A stretch of DNA of 54,904 nt from a virus (IMGVR_UViG_3300037847_004215:805-55708), one strand, 5' to 3'; counted from the stretch's first letter, positions 18,801 through 27,252 are shown. The notes: generated by a model from the sequence alone, not told the origin. Numbers and translations are program-made.

Positions 18801-21800
18801 AACTGCTCACAGAGTTTTTAACTGTGTTTTCAGAGCCTAAGAATATAAACTCTATAACAAGAAATAGGACAGCCATAGAAAAGCTTGTAGACCTTTTACA
18901 AACAATTATAGATAGAATCAAAGGGGTTAGGGATTCGAATATTCCAACTAGCAAGGCTGAGATTATAAGTTTGGTTAAAGATGTAAACAAAGCATTTTCT
19001 ACTGGTAGCGCTATAGATATAGACAAGACATTAGGGGCAGAATCTAAAAAACAAGCTGTAAGGTCTAGTCTTGAAAAAGACTCAGACCCTGAAAACGCAT
19101 ATCAACCCGAACGTGGCTTAAGTCCTGATGAGGTTTATTCTAAATGGAACGATAGCAAGAACAACTTTATAATTGCTGAAAATCTAGAACACAGCCTTGA
19201 ATTAAGAAGAATGGGCTTTGTAGAGGCTTACGAAAGAGACGGTAAGATTTATATGTCTACTCCTGTAAAGTATGAGTCTTACAATGCAGGAACTAATGTT
19301 GCTAAAATTGCCCCCAAGTCTTTTATTACAAAAGCCCCTAAAGACAAGGCTAAGAAAAGGGTATACGACTCTTTAAACTCTCTGGCTAAGTTCAGTGGTT
19401 ATAAAATAGAATATGTAGACAGACCTGATTTACAGTTCTCTTCTACTTTGGTTATACCAGATTCAGACAACAAGTTAGATGAAAACACCATAGTAGCTAA
19501 CCTTGCTTATGCAAATGAAAGAACGGGTGCTGGTGGTTTCTCTTTTGTTGTTCTCGAAACGATGAGAAGAAAGTCTCCAGAATACATAAATGACCTCTAC
19601 TCTAAAATAAAGAAAGGAGACAGCGAAGTAAGTAAAGCCTTTAATCAGTACTTGAAAAGATATCCAGAGCTTACACCTTTTAAGGATGTAAGCAAAGAAG
19701 ATATTGAATTTATCGCTTTGGCAAATGTCATACAAGAGTCTATAGACAAAATGATGACTAGTGCTATAGATTTAAACACTGAGAACCTGCTAAGTGATTT
19801 TCAGACAGCCTTTACAGAAGCTATAGAAAAAGACACAGACTCTGAAATAAAGATGTCTTTAGTTCCATTAGGCGAAAACACTTTAATGGCTATAGAATCA
19901 ACTCTTGGCAACAAAAAGATAGAGTTTACAAAAGACATAGATAATCTAGAAAAGGATAGAATAGACGCTCTGGTAGATGTTGTAAAATCCAATGTTGTCG
20001 ATGACATCACATTACGGGAGTTTGTTGAATATATGAAGCAACCTGTAGAGATAAATTTTGCTGGACTTCAGAAGTATACAATGATTGACGCTATGCGTGC
20101 TATAGATTTAGATTTAGAGTCCAATCAATCTATTGACATTATAAATTCAAGTTCATTGATTTCTTTCTATGCTAATGATGCTATACTAGAAGATATTGCA
20201 AATACTTATACTTCATTAAGTAATGATTTTATTAATGCGAAACAAAAGGATTTCGAATTAATTCAAGATGTTTTCTTTAACAGAAAACCAGAGACATCTT
20301 TAAACGAATCTCAAACAAGAGTATTAGACTTTATAAAAACTTTAGATGAAAAAACATTTACCGCCTCAGATAAGGCGTTAAATTTTAGTGGCTCTGTTTT
20401 TACTGATTCATTTATACAAATGATGGATGCATTAGTGGAAAATGTAAGAAACCCTAGGTCACACTACAAGCTTCTTGATTTTGTTTATTCTGTAACTGAT
20501 GATTATGAACTAGCTAAAACGGCAAGAATCCATCACGGAGTTTTAGAGATTACGCAAAAGAACAAGTATTTAGACAAATATGAAGACATCTCAGAAACTC
20601 AAAAAGTAAACGACTTTATAGAAGATGTGTTTGATTCGAATTTAGAGTATTTTGATAAGGCTTATGCTGCATCTAAAATAAATGTGAATCAATTGGTTGA
20701 TGCTGTATCTAAAGAGAAAACATTTAGAGATGCACTCAACAAAGCAAAATCACAATTTGATATTAATTATGAGGATGGTGTTTTTACCATTAAGGTTGAG
20801 ACTCCAGAGTTAAAGAGAAGATTTCCTAAAAAGATACCGAAGGGAGCAGAGGCTGTTTACAATGATAGGGCTAGAATGGACATTATAGCTGTTCCTACGC
20901 CAGATGGAGGACTTGATGTGCAGTTTGATTTAGCTTACGATGGGATACTTAAACCCTTAGGTGTGTTTGATACCCCTGAGTATAGATTTGCTGACTTTCC
21001 TAAGTCTTGGGGGGTCGGAAGTGTAACAATGCCTATCGTGTTTAAATATGTAAATGCCATGACCGCTTTGTTGAATTCAAAGTACGTTTCTTTTGCGGCT
21101 ACTACAAACCAAAAACATCCAGAGATAGATTTAGATTTATACTCTGATGCTCAAAAGGAATCTTTCCTTAGTAGAAACCCAGTAATGAGGAGAGGTATCT
21201 ATAATCTAGCGGCACTTAGATATGGTAACATAGTTGATGCTAAAACAAAAAGAGACGTTGCCTTTCTTCTTCCTGATGATAATACAGTATATAAGTCTAA
21301 AGATAAAGAGCTTGTTGATTTTATTACATCGCCTAAAATTGATAATTCGATATATAAGCTGGGCGATTTATTTATATCCGAAAAGATAGGAGAAGAGCTT
21401 GTAAAATATAGAAAGACAGACCTTATAAATAGATTGAAAAAGGAATCTGATAAGGTTGATGTAAAAAAAGGAGAGTCTCCTATTACAGCTGCTAATAGAA
21501 TAAATAGCGAATCATTTGTTTTCAAGGGTGCAGAAACAATAAATAACAATGCTCCTATGGCATCAGCGTTTGAAAATAGCGAGAAGTATATTTCATCTGC
21601 TGGTATACGTTCAATGCTTACCCCAGAAAATATTGAACAGGGCAGAGATACTAGGAAGGAGTTTGAAAGAATGAACGAAGCTTCTATTGAAGCTCAGTTA
21701 AGAGAAAATAAATCCAAGAGAAAAGACTTTGTAAAAAAATACTTTGGTAGAGAAGCTTTGGTTACAACCACCGCGGGCGTGCAAAAAGCACTAGAAAAAG

Positions 21801-24748
21801 GATTTGATGATTACATATTAGCTCAATTCACTTCCTTGAATGGACAGAGAGGCAATGCTGAGGCGAGGTTTATGCGTTTAGAAAAAGAAATATACGGCGG
21901 GCTAAGTGTTGAAGATGAAGGTGTTCTTAATGAGTTAATATTTTATAGAAGAGTAATTCAAGTAGACGCAAATAGAGATAGAAGACTTTTAGAAAACGAA
22001 GGTAAACTGAGTGTTTTAAATGCAGAGCTAGAGGGGTTGGAACAGACTCTGAAAAAAGCAGACACGAAGAAAGCTAAGGATGCTGTTTCATTAAAAATTA
22101 GCGAAACAAAAAAGACCATAAAGTTTGTTGAAGAGCAAATAGAAAGATATAGTGAGCCGATAATGCATGGCAGTAAAATAATAAAACTAGAGACTGCTCA
22201 GAATGCAATAAAAGTTATGAAATTTGATGTTCCAGAAGCTAAGATGGCGGACTTAGAGTCTAGGGCTGAGGCATATTTCAACGCTTATAAACAAATACTT
22301 GAAGACTCTTATCAGGCGGGTCTTATAGACCAAGAAACTAGAGACAGATTTATAAATGATGATTACTCTCCTAGAGTATTCATAAGTAAGATGTTTGAAA
22401 ACACCGACCCACGAGTTTTTGAAAACATGGGATTAGGGGAAGACCAAATAAAATCTATTAAAAACGGTAGTGAGGGTGAGATGTTCTTGGACACAAGATT
22501 CTTGCTTAATGCTAGTTTACGCTCTCTGGAAAAGAGAGCTAAATACAATGAGTTTTTTAATGCTGTTAATAAGGAAGCTGATAGATTAGACTACAAGATT
22601 AAGAGTGATTTTCTCAGAGAAGGTAAATACAAAACAGATTCAGAGGGTAATGTTATAGAAGATTCTTTTGGCAATAGACAGCTGGAATCTCCAGATGAAG
22701 GATATACAAACCTAATATTTAAAGAAGACGGAAAAACTAGAGGCTTCCAAGTTCAAAGCGATTTGTATAATCAAATGGTAGGTATAGAAGATAGAAGGCT
22801 CATGTCTCCAACTCAAAGAAGAAAAGTAGAAAAGGTTACTGGTGTAAGGACAAAGAAAGCTTTAGTTACTGGACTGTCTCCTAGATTTGCTGTAGTTGCT
22901 ACACTTCGTGGGTTTACTGAGGTGACTCGTGGTCGTGGTGTGTACGATGATTTTATGGCATTGCCGATAATGCAAACTATGGCAATGGTTGATTTCTTCA
23001 AAGCATTGCCTAATGCAAACCTCAACTCTGAATTAGCGCAAGATTATGCTGAACATGGGGGTATGATGTCATTTATGACTAATCAAGGTAGACCTGAAAA
23101 AGTAGTTAAAAGAAAAGCTCAAAGAGAAAAAGGCATTATATCATCTACTAGAGCTATGCTTGGTCAGTTTAGTCCTCTTAAGAAGGCAGGAAGAGTTTTA
23201 TCTTATGCTGGTGAAACAGCGGAGCTTGGAATGAGACTGGCTATATATGACAGAATGTTAAAGAAGCTTGCAAAAACAAGACCTGAACTAACAGAAAAAC
23301 AAAGAAAATTTTTGGCAATTGAAGAGGCTAGGCTTCTTGCAGATTTTAGTCAAGGTGGATACTTAGGTAAAGATTTAGATGCATTTAAACCTTACCTAAA
23401 TGCAGCCATTCAGGGTACTAGGGGCACTTTAAACTACATAAAAAAGAATCCGAAGATGTTTAGCATTAAAGCAGCTCAATCTGTAATTATACAGGCTGGG
23501 TTGGTTATGTTAGCTAAGTCTGTTGCTGGTGAGTACTGGGAAAACATATCTCAATACATAAAGAACAGATATATGTTGATTCCTTTGTTTATCACAAAAA
23601 CAGTTAAAAACAAAAAAGGAGATGATGTTGAAGTTCCTCAGTTCTTAAAAATACCAAAGGCTCATCAGTTTATGATGCTTGACCATCTATCAACAATGCT
23701 AGGAGAGGAGCTGTATTCTTTGTATCAAGGTGAGGATTACGACTGGAAAATGTATGATGGTAGAGGCGGGTTTACAGAGCAGGGCGAAGGCTTTGTTGAT
23801 GCTATGCTTAGTTCATTACCAGCAGGTGACCTATTGCCAGAGGAGATATTAGCTCCTAAAGATTTAACTTTTAATAACATCATGGGAGGCATAGTATCTA
23901 ACATACCAGTAGGAGGAATGCTTGATTCTTACATTAACAATGTAGATAGATACATGAATTCAGTTGTTACTTATGACCGCAAAGATGAAGCGAGTGAAAG
24001 AATATTCCCTTCGGCAGAGGGAATGCTTGATGCTAAAACAAGAGATATGTTCAAGCTTATGGGTGAAGCTACAGCTAGATTTGGGGAGAAGTCTATATCA
24101 CCACCTAGAGCGCAAAAAGCTTTCGAGAAAATGTTCTCAAATGAAACAAGTATTATTGTTAGCGCTATATACAATATAACTGATGCCATGATAAGTACTC
24201 AAGATGAGAAGTCATCAATACAGCCTTCTCCAGAACTAATCGGCAAAAGAAAAAAGAAGTTCGAAAAAGATTTGGGATTGGTAAGAACGTTTATATACGA
24301 AGTTCCTGCTGACAAATATGAACCTTCTTTGAGTAAGAAGTATAGAGAAGAAATGGTTAAGGCTAATACAGAAAGGTTTAAAATAAAAAGAGAGATTGGT
24401 GTTTTACTTAAAAACTATAAGTACGATGTCATATCAAATGACAAGGATATAAAGTTCCCTAAAAAGGTAGAAGAGTATATTTTATCTTTGCCTGAAGCTG
24501 TCAGAAAACAATATATTAATAGTACAAAGAACCAACTAAAAGGCTTTGAAGCAAATCCTATATTTGTAGATTCTAGATATGTAACTCCTGAAGTTGCAGG
24601 AATGTATTTAAGAGATGCCCTTCAGATTGATTTTTGGGATGATTTATCTCCTGAAGATAAACAGTCTTTTAAAGAAGATATGAAGAGAGCAGGAATCTCA
24701 AACACTCAAGGATATTTGATTATTGAAGAACTAAAAAAGGAAAGATAA
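15872..24748 (+). CDS. Giant internal/polyvalent virion protein with HExxH peptidase motif and LPD38-like domain
   Basis: 2958 residues. Residues 1-27 and 30-56 are two copies of a short repeat (EEYLRALHKSLKVDDDYDTW versus DEEYLRGLHSYIGVDDDYETW), a motif common at the ends of very large phage virion proteins. An acidic, Pro/Val-rich linker (about 790-850) precedes a zinc-peptidase-like segment with H919-E920-A-V-H923 in LLKHEAVHPIVEAL. Near the C terminus, ADFSQGGYLGKDLDAFKPYL (about 2490-2509) followed by NAAIQGTRG and a hydrophobic stretch (about 2533-2552) resembles the LPD38 domain of large polyvalent proteins. Such proteins sit inside the capsid and are ejected with the DNA; the peptidase could trim the cell wall, mature the virion or act on host targets. 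The role is inferred. Confidence 0.75.
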   Translation: MNEEYLRALHKSLKVDDDYDTWINAVQGDEEYLRGLHSYIGVDDDYETWYSSVLDKKKEDTESLSTGETEDSPSEIQTIQGSTVLPEPKALDKDIPATEIPLPTALSQNMSVAGMYGRGEAVDGAPRVEYQRKKAKLSRKEQEEIWTDLGYGEDDYDLIDLTQDEFGERLEGQMQERRVSSDESEDEFQQRKELTGDDTLTRGAETEEQRKIRLEKLDPESVARFDILERASNAYAQEESIISEQLGIDTEAPDKIEIANSKYREALTVYNKFKSNFETDRGEFSQDFVDQKRQEAFEKMSEILSLDSSASSIEDLAAHAEKYKAETESILLDRTLDAAALKLLTKKKTKVPNFMKDGIRLYRGMFGLETKDASEDFFIDFTYTKRATTDAVLGIVNDAVIMAADYIGDPISAEKYQQRKTERRALANLELGISNDDTRGFQETWNDGDKALAMKKLTLMTADSWLPYAAAIVNPASGIALAGTMGTLGTYEAYRDRGDLTELEKNALAWGSGTIEGIITSIGAGNIRRFRSAIGIADDIGRSSIAAKRAAYTKAINYIKPYSTEVARVLHSAPVRGGVVFVREMAAEQLEELSISVGQQALAYAIAFDEFDPYELADVFWTTLVMSKLPSAVTSIKEVKNINRMNIVPSSDNIKKLEDLKGLANDLSSTLKEDLPANEKKIIRNELASVKAEILEMKIDAISQISAMPEAEQNRVIEINKEIRKRSRAAKQTGNEQVKKSSYRQISQLLDEKKTIEERLQIFDDTQRAEEVSTIAEQVTRDDRGVVEQPAQELPVDIDEATPPPVVEVPAQEPTPVAEEPVEAPSDAQVDEGRQVLQTVGDVAVDDNTKETVDKFVGALRNVAPNINVVMHASRDSYNTTHKRADRDVGHFNPATNTINLLVDPENPLNTSGFMLLKHEAVHPIVEALVTSDPKFADSVENKVKGIMNRYAKGSDAQKRVLDHYKRYSGRSDQSLELLTEFLTVFSEPKNINSITRNRTAIEKLVDLLQTIIDRIKGVRDSNIPTSKAEIISLVKDVNKAFSTGSAIDIDKTLGAESKKQAVRSSLEKDSDPENAYQPERGLSPDEVYSKWNDSKNNFIIAENLEHSLELRRMGFVEAYERDGKIYMSTPVKYESYNAGTNVAKIAPKSFITKAPKDKAKKRVYDSLNSLAKFSGYKIEYVDRPDLQFSSTLVIPDSDNKLDENTIVANLAYANERTGAGGFSFVVLETMRRKSPEYINDLYSKIKKGDSEVSKAFNQYLKRYPELTPFKDVSKEDIEFIALANVIQESIDKMMTSAIDLNTENLLSDFQTAFTEAIEKDTDSEIKMSLVPLGENTLMAIESTLGNKKIEFTKDIDNLEKDRIDALVDVVKSNVVDDITLREFVEYMKQPVEINFAGLQKYTMIDAMRAIDLDLESNQSIDIINSSSLISFYANDAILEDIANTYTSLSNDFINAKQKDFELIQDVFFNRKPETSLNESQTRVLDFIKTLDEKTFTASDKALNFSGSVFTDSFIQMMDALVENVRNPRSHYKLLDFVYSVTDDYELAKTARIHHGVLEITQKNKYLDKYEDISETQKVNDFIEDVFDSNLEYFDKAYAASKINVNQLVDAVSKEKTFRDALNKAKSQFDINYEDGVFTIKVETPELKRRFPKKIPKGAEAVYNDRARMDIIAVPTPDGGLDVQFDLAYDGILKPLGVFDTPEYRFADFPKSWGVGSVTMPIVFKYVNAMTALLNSKYVSFAATTNQKHPEIDLDLYSDAQKESFLSRNPVMRRGIYNLAALRYGNIVDAKTKRDVAFLLPDDNTVYKSKDKELVDFITSPKIDNSIYKLGDLFISEKIGEELVKYRKTDLINRLKKESDKVDVKKGESPITAANRINSESFVFKGAETINNNAPMASAFENSEKYISSAGIRSMLTPENIEQGRDTRKEFERMNEASIEAQLRENKSKRKDFVKKYFGREALVTTTAGVQKALEKGFDDYILAQFTSLNGQRGNAEARFMRLEKEIYGGLSVEDEGVLNELIFYRRVIQVDANRDRRLLENEGKLSVLNAELEGLEQTLKKADTKKAKDAVSLKISETKKTIKFVEEQIERYSEPIMHGSKIIKLETAQNAIKVMKFDVPEAKMADLESRAEAYFNAYKQILEDSYQAGLIDQETRDRFINDDYSPRVFISKMFENTDPRVFENMGLGEDQIKSIKNGSEGEMFLDTRFLLNASLRSLEKRAKYNEFFNAVNKEADRLDYKIKSDFLREGKYKTDSEGNVIEDSFGNRQLESPDEGYTNLIFKEDGKTRGFQVQSDLYNQMVGIEDRRLMSPTQRRKVEKVTGVRTKKALVTGLSPRFAVVATLRGFTEVTRGRGVYDDFMALPIMQTMAMVDFFKALPNANLNSELAQDYAEHGGMMSFMTNQGRPEKVVKRKAQREKGIISSTRAMLGQFSPLKKAGRVLSYAGETAELGMRLAIYDRMLKKLAKTRPELTEKQRKFLAIEEARLLADFSQGGYLGKDLDAFKPYLNAAIQGTRGTLNYIKKNPKMFSIKAAQSVIIQAGLVMLAKSVAGEYWENISQYIKNRYMLIPLFITKTVKNKKGDDVEVPQFLKIPKAHQFMMLDHLSTMLGEELYSLYQGEDYDWKMYDGRGGFTEQGEGFVDAMLSSLPAGDLLPEEILAPKDLTFNNIMGGIVSNIPVGGMLDSYINNVDRYMNSVVTYDRKDEASERIFPSAEGMLDAKTRDMFKLMGEATARFGEKSISPPRAQKAFEKMFSNETSIIVSAIYNITDAMISTQDEKSSIQPSPELIGKRKKKFEKDLGLVRTFIYEVPADKYEPSLSKKYREEMVKANTERFKIKREIGVLLKNYKYDVISNDKDIKFPKKVEEYILSLPEAVRKQYINSTKNQLKGFEANPIFVDSRYVTPEVAGMYLRDALQIDFWDDLSPEDKQSFKEDMKRAGISNTQGYLIIEELKKER

Positions 24749-24750
24749 TT

Positions 24751-24984
24751 ATGAAGAAATTTTCACAGATATTTAAAGACACAAATGATTGGAACGAGAA
24801 AACCATTATAGGTTTTCTTTCTTTCGCTGTAATGGTGATTGTGATGCTTGCTGATGTAGGTAGCGGATTTTACGGAAAAGACCTTCCGATTAATGAATTC
24901 ACCTACAACTCTTTTGTAATAGTCACTCTTGGCTCATTCGGTATCGCTGGATTAGAAAAGTTTGCAGGTAAAAAGGCAGAGTGA
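24751..24984 (+). CDS. Holin candidate with two membrane segments
   Basis: 77 residues with hydrophobic segments at about 21-39 (IGFLSFAVMVIVMLADVGSG) and 51-67 (NSFVIVTLGSFGIAGLEKF), a charged N terminus and a Lys-rich C terminus. Size and topology fit a class II holin, which permeabilises the inner membrane and times lysis. Its TGA overlaps the ATG of the candidate endolysin (TGATG), the usual coupling in lysis cassettes. Confidence 0.65.
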   Translation: MKKFSQIFKDTNDWNEKTIIGFLSFAVMVIVMLADVGSGFYGKDLPINEFTYNSFVIVTLGSFGIAGLEKFAGKKAE

Positions 24985-25460
24985 TGGAACTAGAAGTGTT
25001 GAGGTTCAGCAGTCAAAAAGACAGTACGAATGGATTACTATTTGAAATTACTGGGGGGAAGAGAGAGTTTTTATGTTACACGCTTGAGGATGAACACCGA
25101 GACGATAAAGTCTCGGGAGAAACAAGAATCCCTTCTGGAACATATCGGGTTACTCTGCGGACGACTGGAGGATTTCATGGAAGATATCTAAAGAAGTATG
25201 GGGAGATGCACAAAGGAATGTTATGGGTTCGTGACGTGCCTAACTTTGAGTATATCCTTATTCATACTGGTAATACTGACGAACACACTGCTGGGTGTTT
25301 GCTTGTTGGTGATAGTCAACAAACGAATTTTGGCAACAGCGATGGCTTTATTGGTTCGTCTGGCAATGCATATAAAAGAATATATCCTCCGATTGCTGAG
25401 GTTCTTGAAGGGGGAGGAAGTGTAACTATATCATACAGAGATTTTGATTATAAAAAATAA
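24984..25460 (+). CDS. DUF5675-like candidate endolysin
   Basis: 158 residues from ATG at 24984; the frame also opens with an in-frame GTG one codon earlier, but the ATG gives the TGATG coupling to the holin. The pattern TLEDEHRD, GETRIPSGTYRVTL, then ILIHTGNTDEHTAGCLLVGD matches the DUF5675 family as I know it. The His-Thr-Gly ... Gly-Cys-Leu-Leu-Val layout is reminiscent of L,D-transpeptidase (YkuD) catalytic motifs, so a peptidoglycan-acting enzyme is plausible. Its position between a holin and a spanin supports endolysin, since no other muralytic gene is visible. Catalysis is not proven by the sequence. Confidence 0.7.
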   Translation: MELEVLRFSSQKDSTNGLLFEITGGKREFLCYTLEDEHRDDKVSGETRIPSGTYRVTLRTTGGFHGRYLKKYGEMHKGMLWVRDVPNFEYILIHTGNTDEHTAGCLLVGDSQQTNFGNSDGFIGSSGNAYKRIYPPIAEVLEGGGSVTISYRDFDYKK

Positions 25461-25466
25461 AAAAAG

Positions 25467-25640
25467 ATGGAAAAAGTAAAAGAACTTTGGAGTGAATTTG
25501 GTAAAGAAGTAGTTGTAGCATTTTTTGTAGCCACATTGGTTGCAGAGAAGAATAATCTGCTTACTGGTTTATTTTTCGCGATATTCACTGGATTCGCCTT
25601 ATTTGTAGGTGATAAGATTTACAAATCATTCAAAAAGTAA
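25467..25640 (+). CDS. Small two-segment membrane protein, second holin or antiholin
   Basis: 57 residues, MEKVKELWSEFGKEVVVAFF and so on, with hydrophobic segments at about 14-26 and 32-47 and a Lys-rich tail (KIYKSFKK). It lies between the candidate endolysin and the spanin, three bases before the latter. The similarity in size and topology to the holin at 24751 suggests a holin/antiholin pair or a second pore-former. Confidence 0.55.
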   Translation: MEKVKELWSEFGKEVVVAFFVATLVAEKNNLLTGLFFAIFTGFALFVGDKIYKSFKK

Positions 25641-25642
25641 CA

Positions 25643-26074
25643 ATGAAATGGCTGGTAGGGTTGACGCTAATAAGCTTATTAACGAGTTGCAGCGCTCAAT
25701 GGCACTTAAAGAAAGCGGTGCAGAAAGACCCTTTAATTCTGGAAAAAGACACGCTGGTTGTGACGGACACGGTTGTAACGCCGCCTGTGGCTATCACGGA
25801 TACTGTGACTTTGAAGCAACACGATACTATAGTAATTCAAAAAGACAGACTCAAGGTACAGTTAGTAAAGGTCAACGACACAATTACTATAAACGCAGAA
25901 TGCGCCTCGGATACGATAGTAAGAACGATTGAAGTACCCTATGAAAAAATTGTATATGTTGAACAGAAAACACTTTGGCAAAAGATACAATCATTAGCTT
26001 TTTATTTTGCGCTAGTTCTACTAGCACTTGCACTTGTAAAAAGACTAATCGATAAGTATCTATTTAATGGCTAA
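25643..26074 (+). CDS. Unimolecular spanin (lipoprotein plus C-terminal membrane anchor)
   Basis: 143 residues. The start MKWLVGLTLISLLTSC has a lipobox LTSC with the lipidated Cys at 16, giving an outer-membrane anchor. The middle (WHLKKAVQKDPLILEKDTL, then VVTDTVVTPP) is a Thr/Val/Asp-rich extended region. Residues about 118-136 (SLAFYFALVLLALALVKRL) form a C-terminal membrane helix with positive charges after it. Lipoprotein at one end and inner-membrane helix at the other is the definition of a u-spanin, which fuses inner and outer membranes in the last step of lysis. Placement at the end of the lysis cassette agrees. Confidence 0.8.
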   Translation: MKWLVGLTLISLLTSCSAQWHLKKAVQKDPLILEKDTLVVTDTVVTPPVAITDTVTLKQHDTIVIQKDRLKVQLVKVNDTITINAECASDTIVRTIEVPYEKIVYVEQKTLWQKIQSLAFYFALVLLALALVKRLIDKYLFNG

Positions 26075-26174
26075 AACAAAAAAAGAACAGCCCCGTAAGA
26101 AACAATACTGCGAGGTTGAACCAAAAGAGTGTGACGGAAAATGCTGTTACGCAAAGAAAAAGGGGGGCAAGTAG
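26067..26174 (+). CDS. Cys-rich basic microprotein
   Basis: 35 residues starting MAKTKKEQPRKKQYC, with four cysteines in C-x6-C-x3-CC, ending KKKGGK. It overlaps the spanin gene by 8 bases and its last codons lie inside the terminator hairpin. Lys-rich ends with clustered cysteines suggest a metal-binding or redox knot. Function unknown; moderate confidence that it is translated. Confidence 0.45.
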   Translation: MAKTKKEQPRKKQYCEVEPKECDGKCCYAKKKGGK

Positions 26175-26187
26175 CCCCCCTTCTTAC
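26161..26187 (+). terminator. Terminator at the end of the rightward late region
   Basis: GGGGGGC and GCCCCCC pair around AAGTA, followed by TTCTT. It overlaps the last codons of the microprotein gene. It separates the rightward late genes from the leftward replication genes; the converging gene ends at 26252. Confidence 0.8.
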
Positions 26188-26251
26188 TAACCAAACGAAA
26201 CCGAGAGTTTCTGCTCGTCTTTCCGAGCCGTCACTAATCAATAACTCAAAT

Positions 26252-26596
26252 CTAGTATCTAAATCCCTTAAATCCAAGCATATGAAACATTGTTTCTAAC
26301 AAATGCGCTAATTTCACTCGCTTAGTAGTCATAATGATAAAAGCATATTTTACGTTTTTGCCTAGTTCTTTATGCCTAGTCACTCTTTTTTTAAAGTTCA
26401 TAGTCATACCAACATACCTTTCTTTAGGAAGATAGTATAGTATATACTTTCCTTCGTGTTCTTTTTTTCCGTGGACATCGACTTGCTTCTTGCACTTTTT
26501 GCAATATCTCTGTACTCCGCTAGGTCTACTTCTGTCTTTGTGAAACTCAGACAGCGGCTTCTTTTTTTTGCACTTACTGCAATTCTGAGTACTCAT
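26252..26596 (-). CDS. GIY-YIG nuclease-like protein with N-terminal zinc ribbon
   Basis: 114 residues. Residues 6-35 hold two CxxC pairs (C6/C9 and C32/C35) in the order CSKCKKKKPLSEFHKDRS and YCKKCKK, as in treble-clef domains that accompany phage endonucleases. Residues 50-75 read GKYILYYLPKERYVGMTMNF then KKRVTRHK, a GIY-YIG pattern (Y-I-L-Y ... Y-V-G, then R and H), with E101 as a possible metal ligand. It could be a free-standing homing endonuclease or a nuclease used in host DNA degradation. It is the last gene of the leftward region and overlaps the gene upstream. Confidence 0.7.
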   Translation of the reverse strand: MSTQNCSKCKKKKPLSEFHKDRSRPSGVQRYCKKCKKQVDVHGKKEHEGKYILYYLPKERYVGMTMNFKKRVTRHKELGKNVKYAFIIMTTKRVKLAHLLETMFHMLGFKGFRY

Positions 26597-26789
26597 CTGC
26601 TGCCGATTGAATCAGTTCTAGCTCTTGGCGTATCTTAGCCATGAACTTTTGTCTAATTGCCTTAATCTCCTCAGAAGTGACCTTGGGGTCACCATTCGGA
26701 GTATGGACTTCCTCGTAGAGGGCATCCAACAATTCGTGTGCATTCAAGCACGACAGATTGTAGAGTTGTGATAACTTATCAAAATTCAT
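26574..26789 (-). CDS. Small helical protein, function unknown
   Basis: 71 residues, MNFDKLSQLYNLSCLNAHEL and onwards, predicted all-helical with a Glu-rich C-terminal helix (KIRQELELIQSAADEYSELQ). It overlaps the resolvase gene by 4 bases upstream and the GIY-YIG gene by 23 bases downstream, so it is co-translated with them. I do not recognise a family. Confidence 0.6.
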   Translation of the reverse strand: MNFDKLSQLYNLSCLNAHELLDALYEEVHTPNGDPKVTSEEIKAIRQKFMAKIRQELELIQSAADEYSELQ

Positions 26790-27193
26790 TGGTCGTTTAG
26801 GTATTTAATAATCTCATCTACTTGAGACCTATTTTTCGGTATAAAAACTGCGTGGTCTGACATATCAGAGTCCATTAAAAACCTAAGAAACAGCTTCCAC
26901 CTTAACGGAAATGAATCATTTGCCCTTACAAAGCCCTTTGTTTCTATGAACGCTTTTCTGTCGGGTAAGTAGAAATCTGGCTTGTATTTAATTGGACGGG
27001 TCTTCTTCCCAGTAGCGTTGACCAGCTCCTTCTTCTTCGGAACTGACTTGTAATGGTCAGAGGGGTATGTGAACCCCTCGACCAAAATAAACTGTGATTC
27101 GTACTCAAACTTGTGACCCGATTGCTTGAGGGAATCTCCACAGTACTTCTCTAAACTGTTTTTATATCTGCCAAATGATTTCTTCTTTGCCAC
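26786..27193 (-). CDS. Endonuclease I-like PD-(D/E)XK nuclease (Holliday-junction resolvase type)
   Basis: 135 residues. The core PIKYKPDFYLPDRKAFIETK (68-86) holds the PD at 72-73 and E84-x-K86 of the PD-(D/E)XK fold, and the context 'Y-K-P-D-F-x-L-P ... F-I-E-x-K-G' is that of T7 endonuclease I-type enzymes, which resolve branched DNA before packaging and degrade host DNA. The size is close to the family's usual 140-150 residues. The C-terminal SDHAVFIPKNRSQVDEIIKY fits the conserved 'F-x-x-x-x-x-x' helix region. First gene after the primase-helicase. Confidence 0.75.
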   Translation of the reverse strand: MAKKKSFGRYKNSLEKYCGDSLKQSGHKFEYESQFILVEGFTYPSDHYKSVPKKKELVNATGKKTRPIKYKPDFYLPDRKAFIETKGFVRANDSFPLRWKLFLRFLMDSDMSDHAVFIPKNRSQVDEIIKYLNDQ

Positions 27194-27210
27194 ATACCTA
27201 ATTTAGGTAT
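27194..27210. repeat. TAGGTAT inverted repeat
   Basis: ATACCTA and TAGGTAT are separated by ATT directly upstream of the resolvase start. The same heptamer pair occurs in the 42-kb control region, and singles occur there too, suggesting a shared binding site. Confidence 0.5.
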
Positions 27211-27243
27211 AAAAAGTAAAAAAGAAAAACAGATTTATTTGAC

Positions 27244-27252
27244 TTATCCACA
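27244..27252 (+). promoter_or_regulatory. Perfect DnaA box
   Basis: TTATCCACA is identical to the high-affinity DnaA box of many bacteria. It lies in the 60-base gap between the primase-helicase and resolvase genes, 34 bases from a TAGGTAT palindrome, and about 3.1 kb from a gene for a DnaA domain IV-like protein. One isolated box could occur by chance, but its place is suggestive of an origin or a control point. Confidence 0.45.

Noticed and set aside
25609-25932. 107-codon frame rich in Gly, His and Cys overlapping the spanin
   Set aside because: It overlaps the clear u-spanin in another frame and has no start signal; embedded spanin-type genes exist, but no lipobox is present here.
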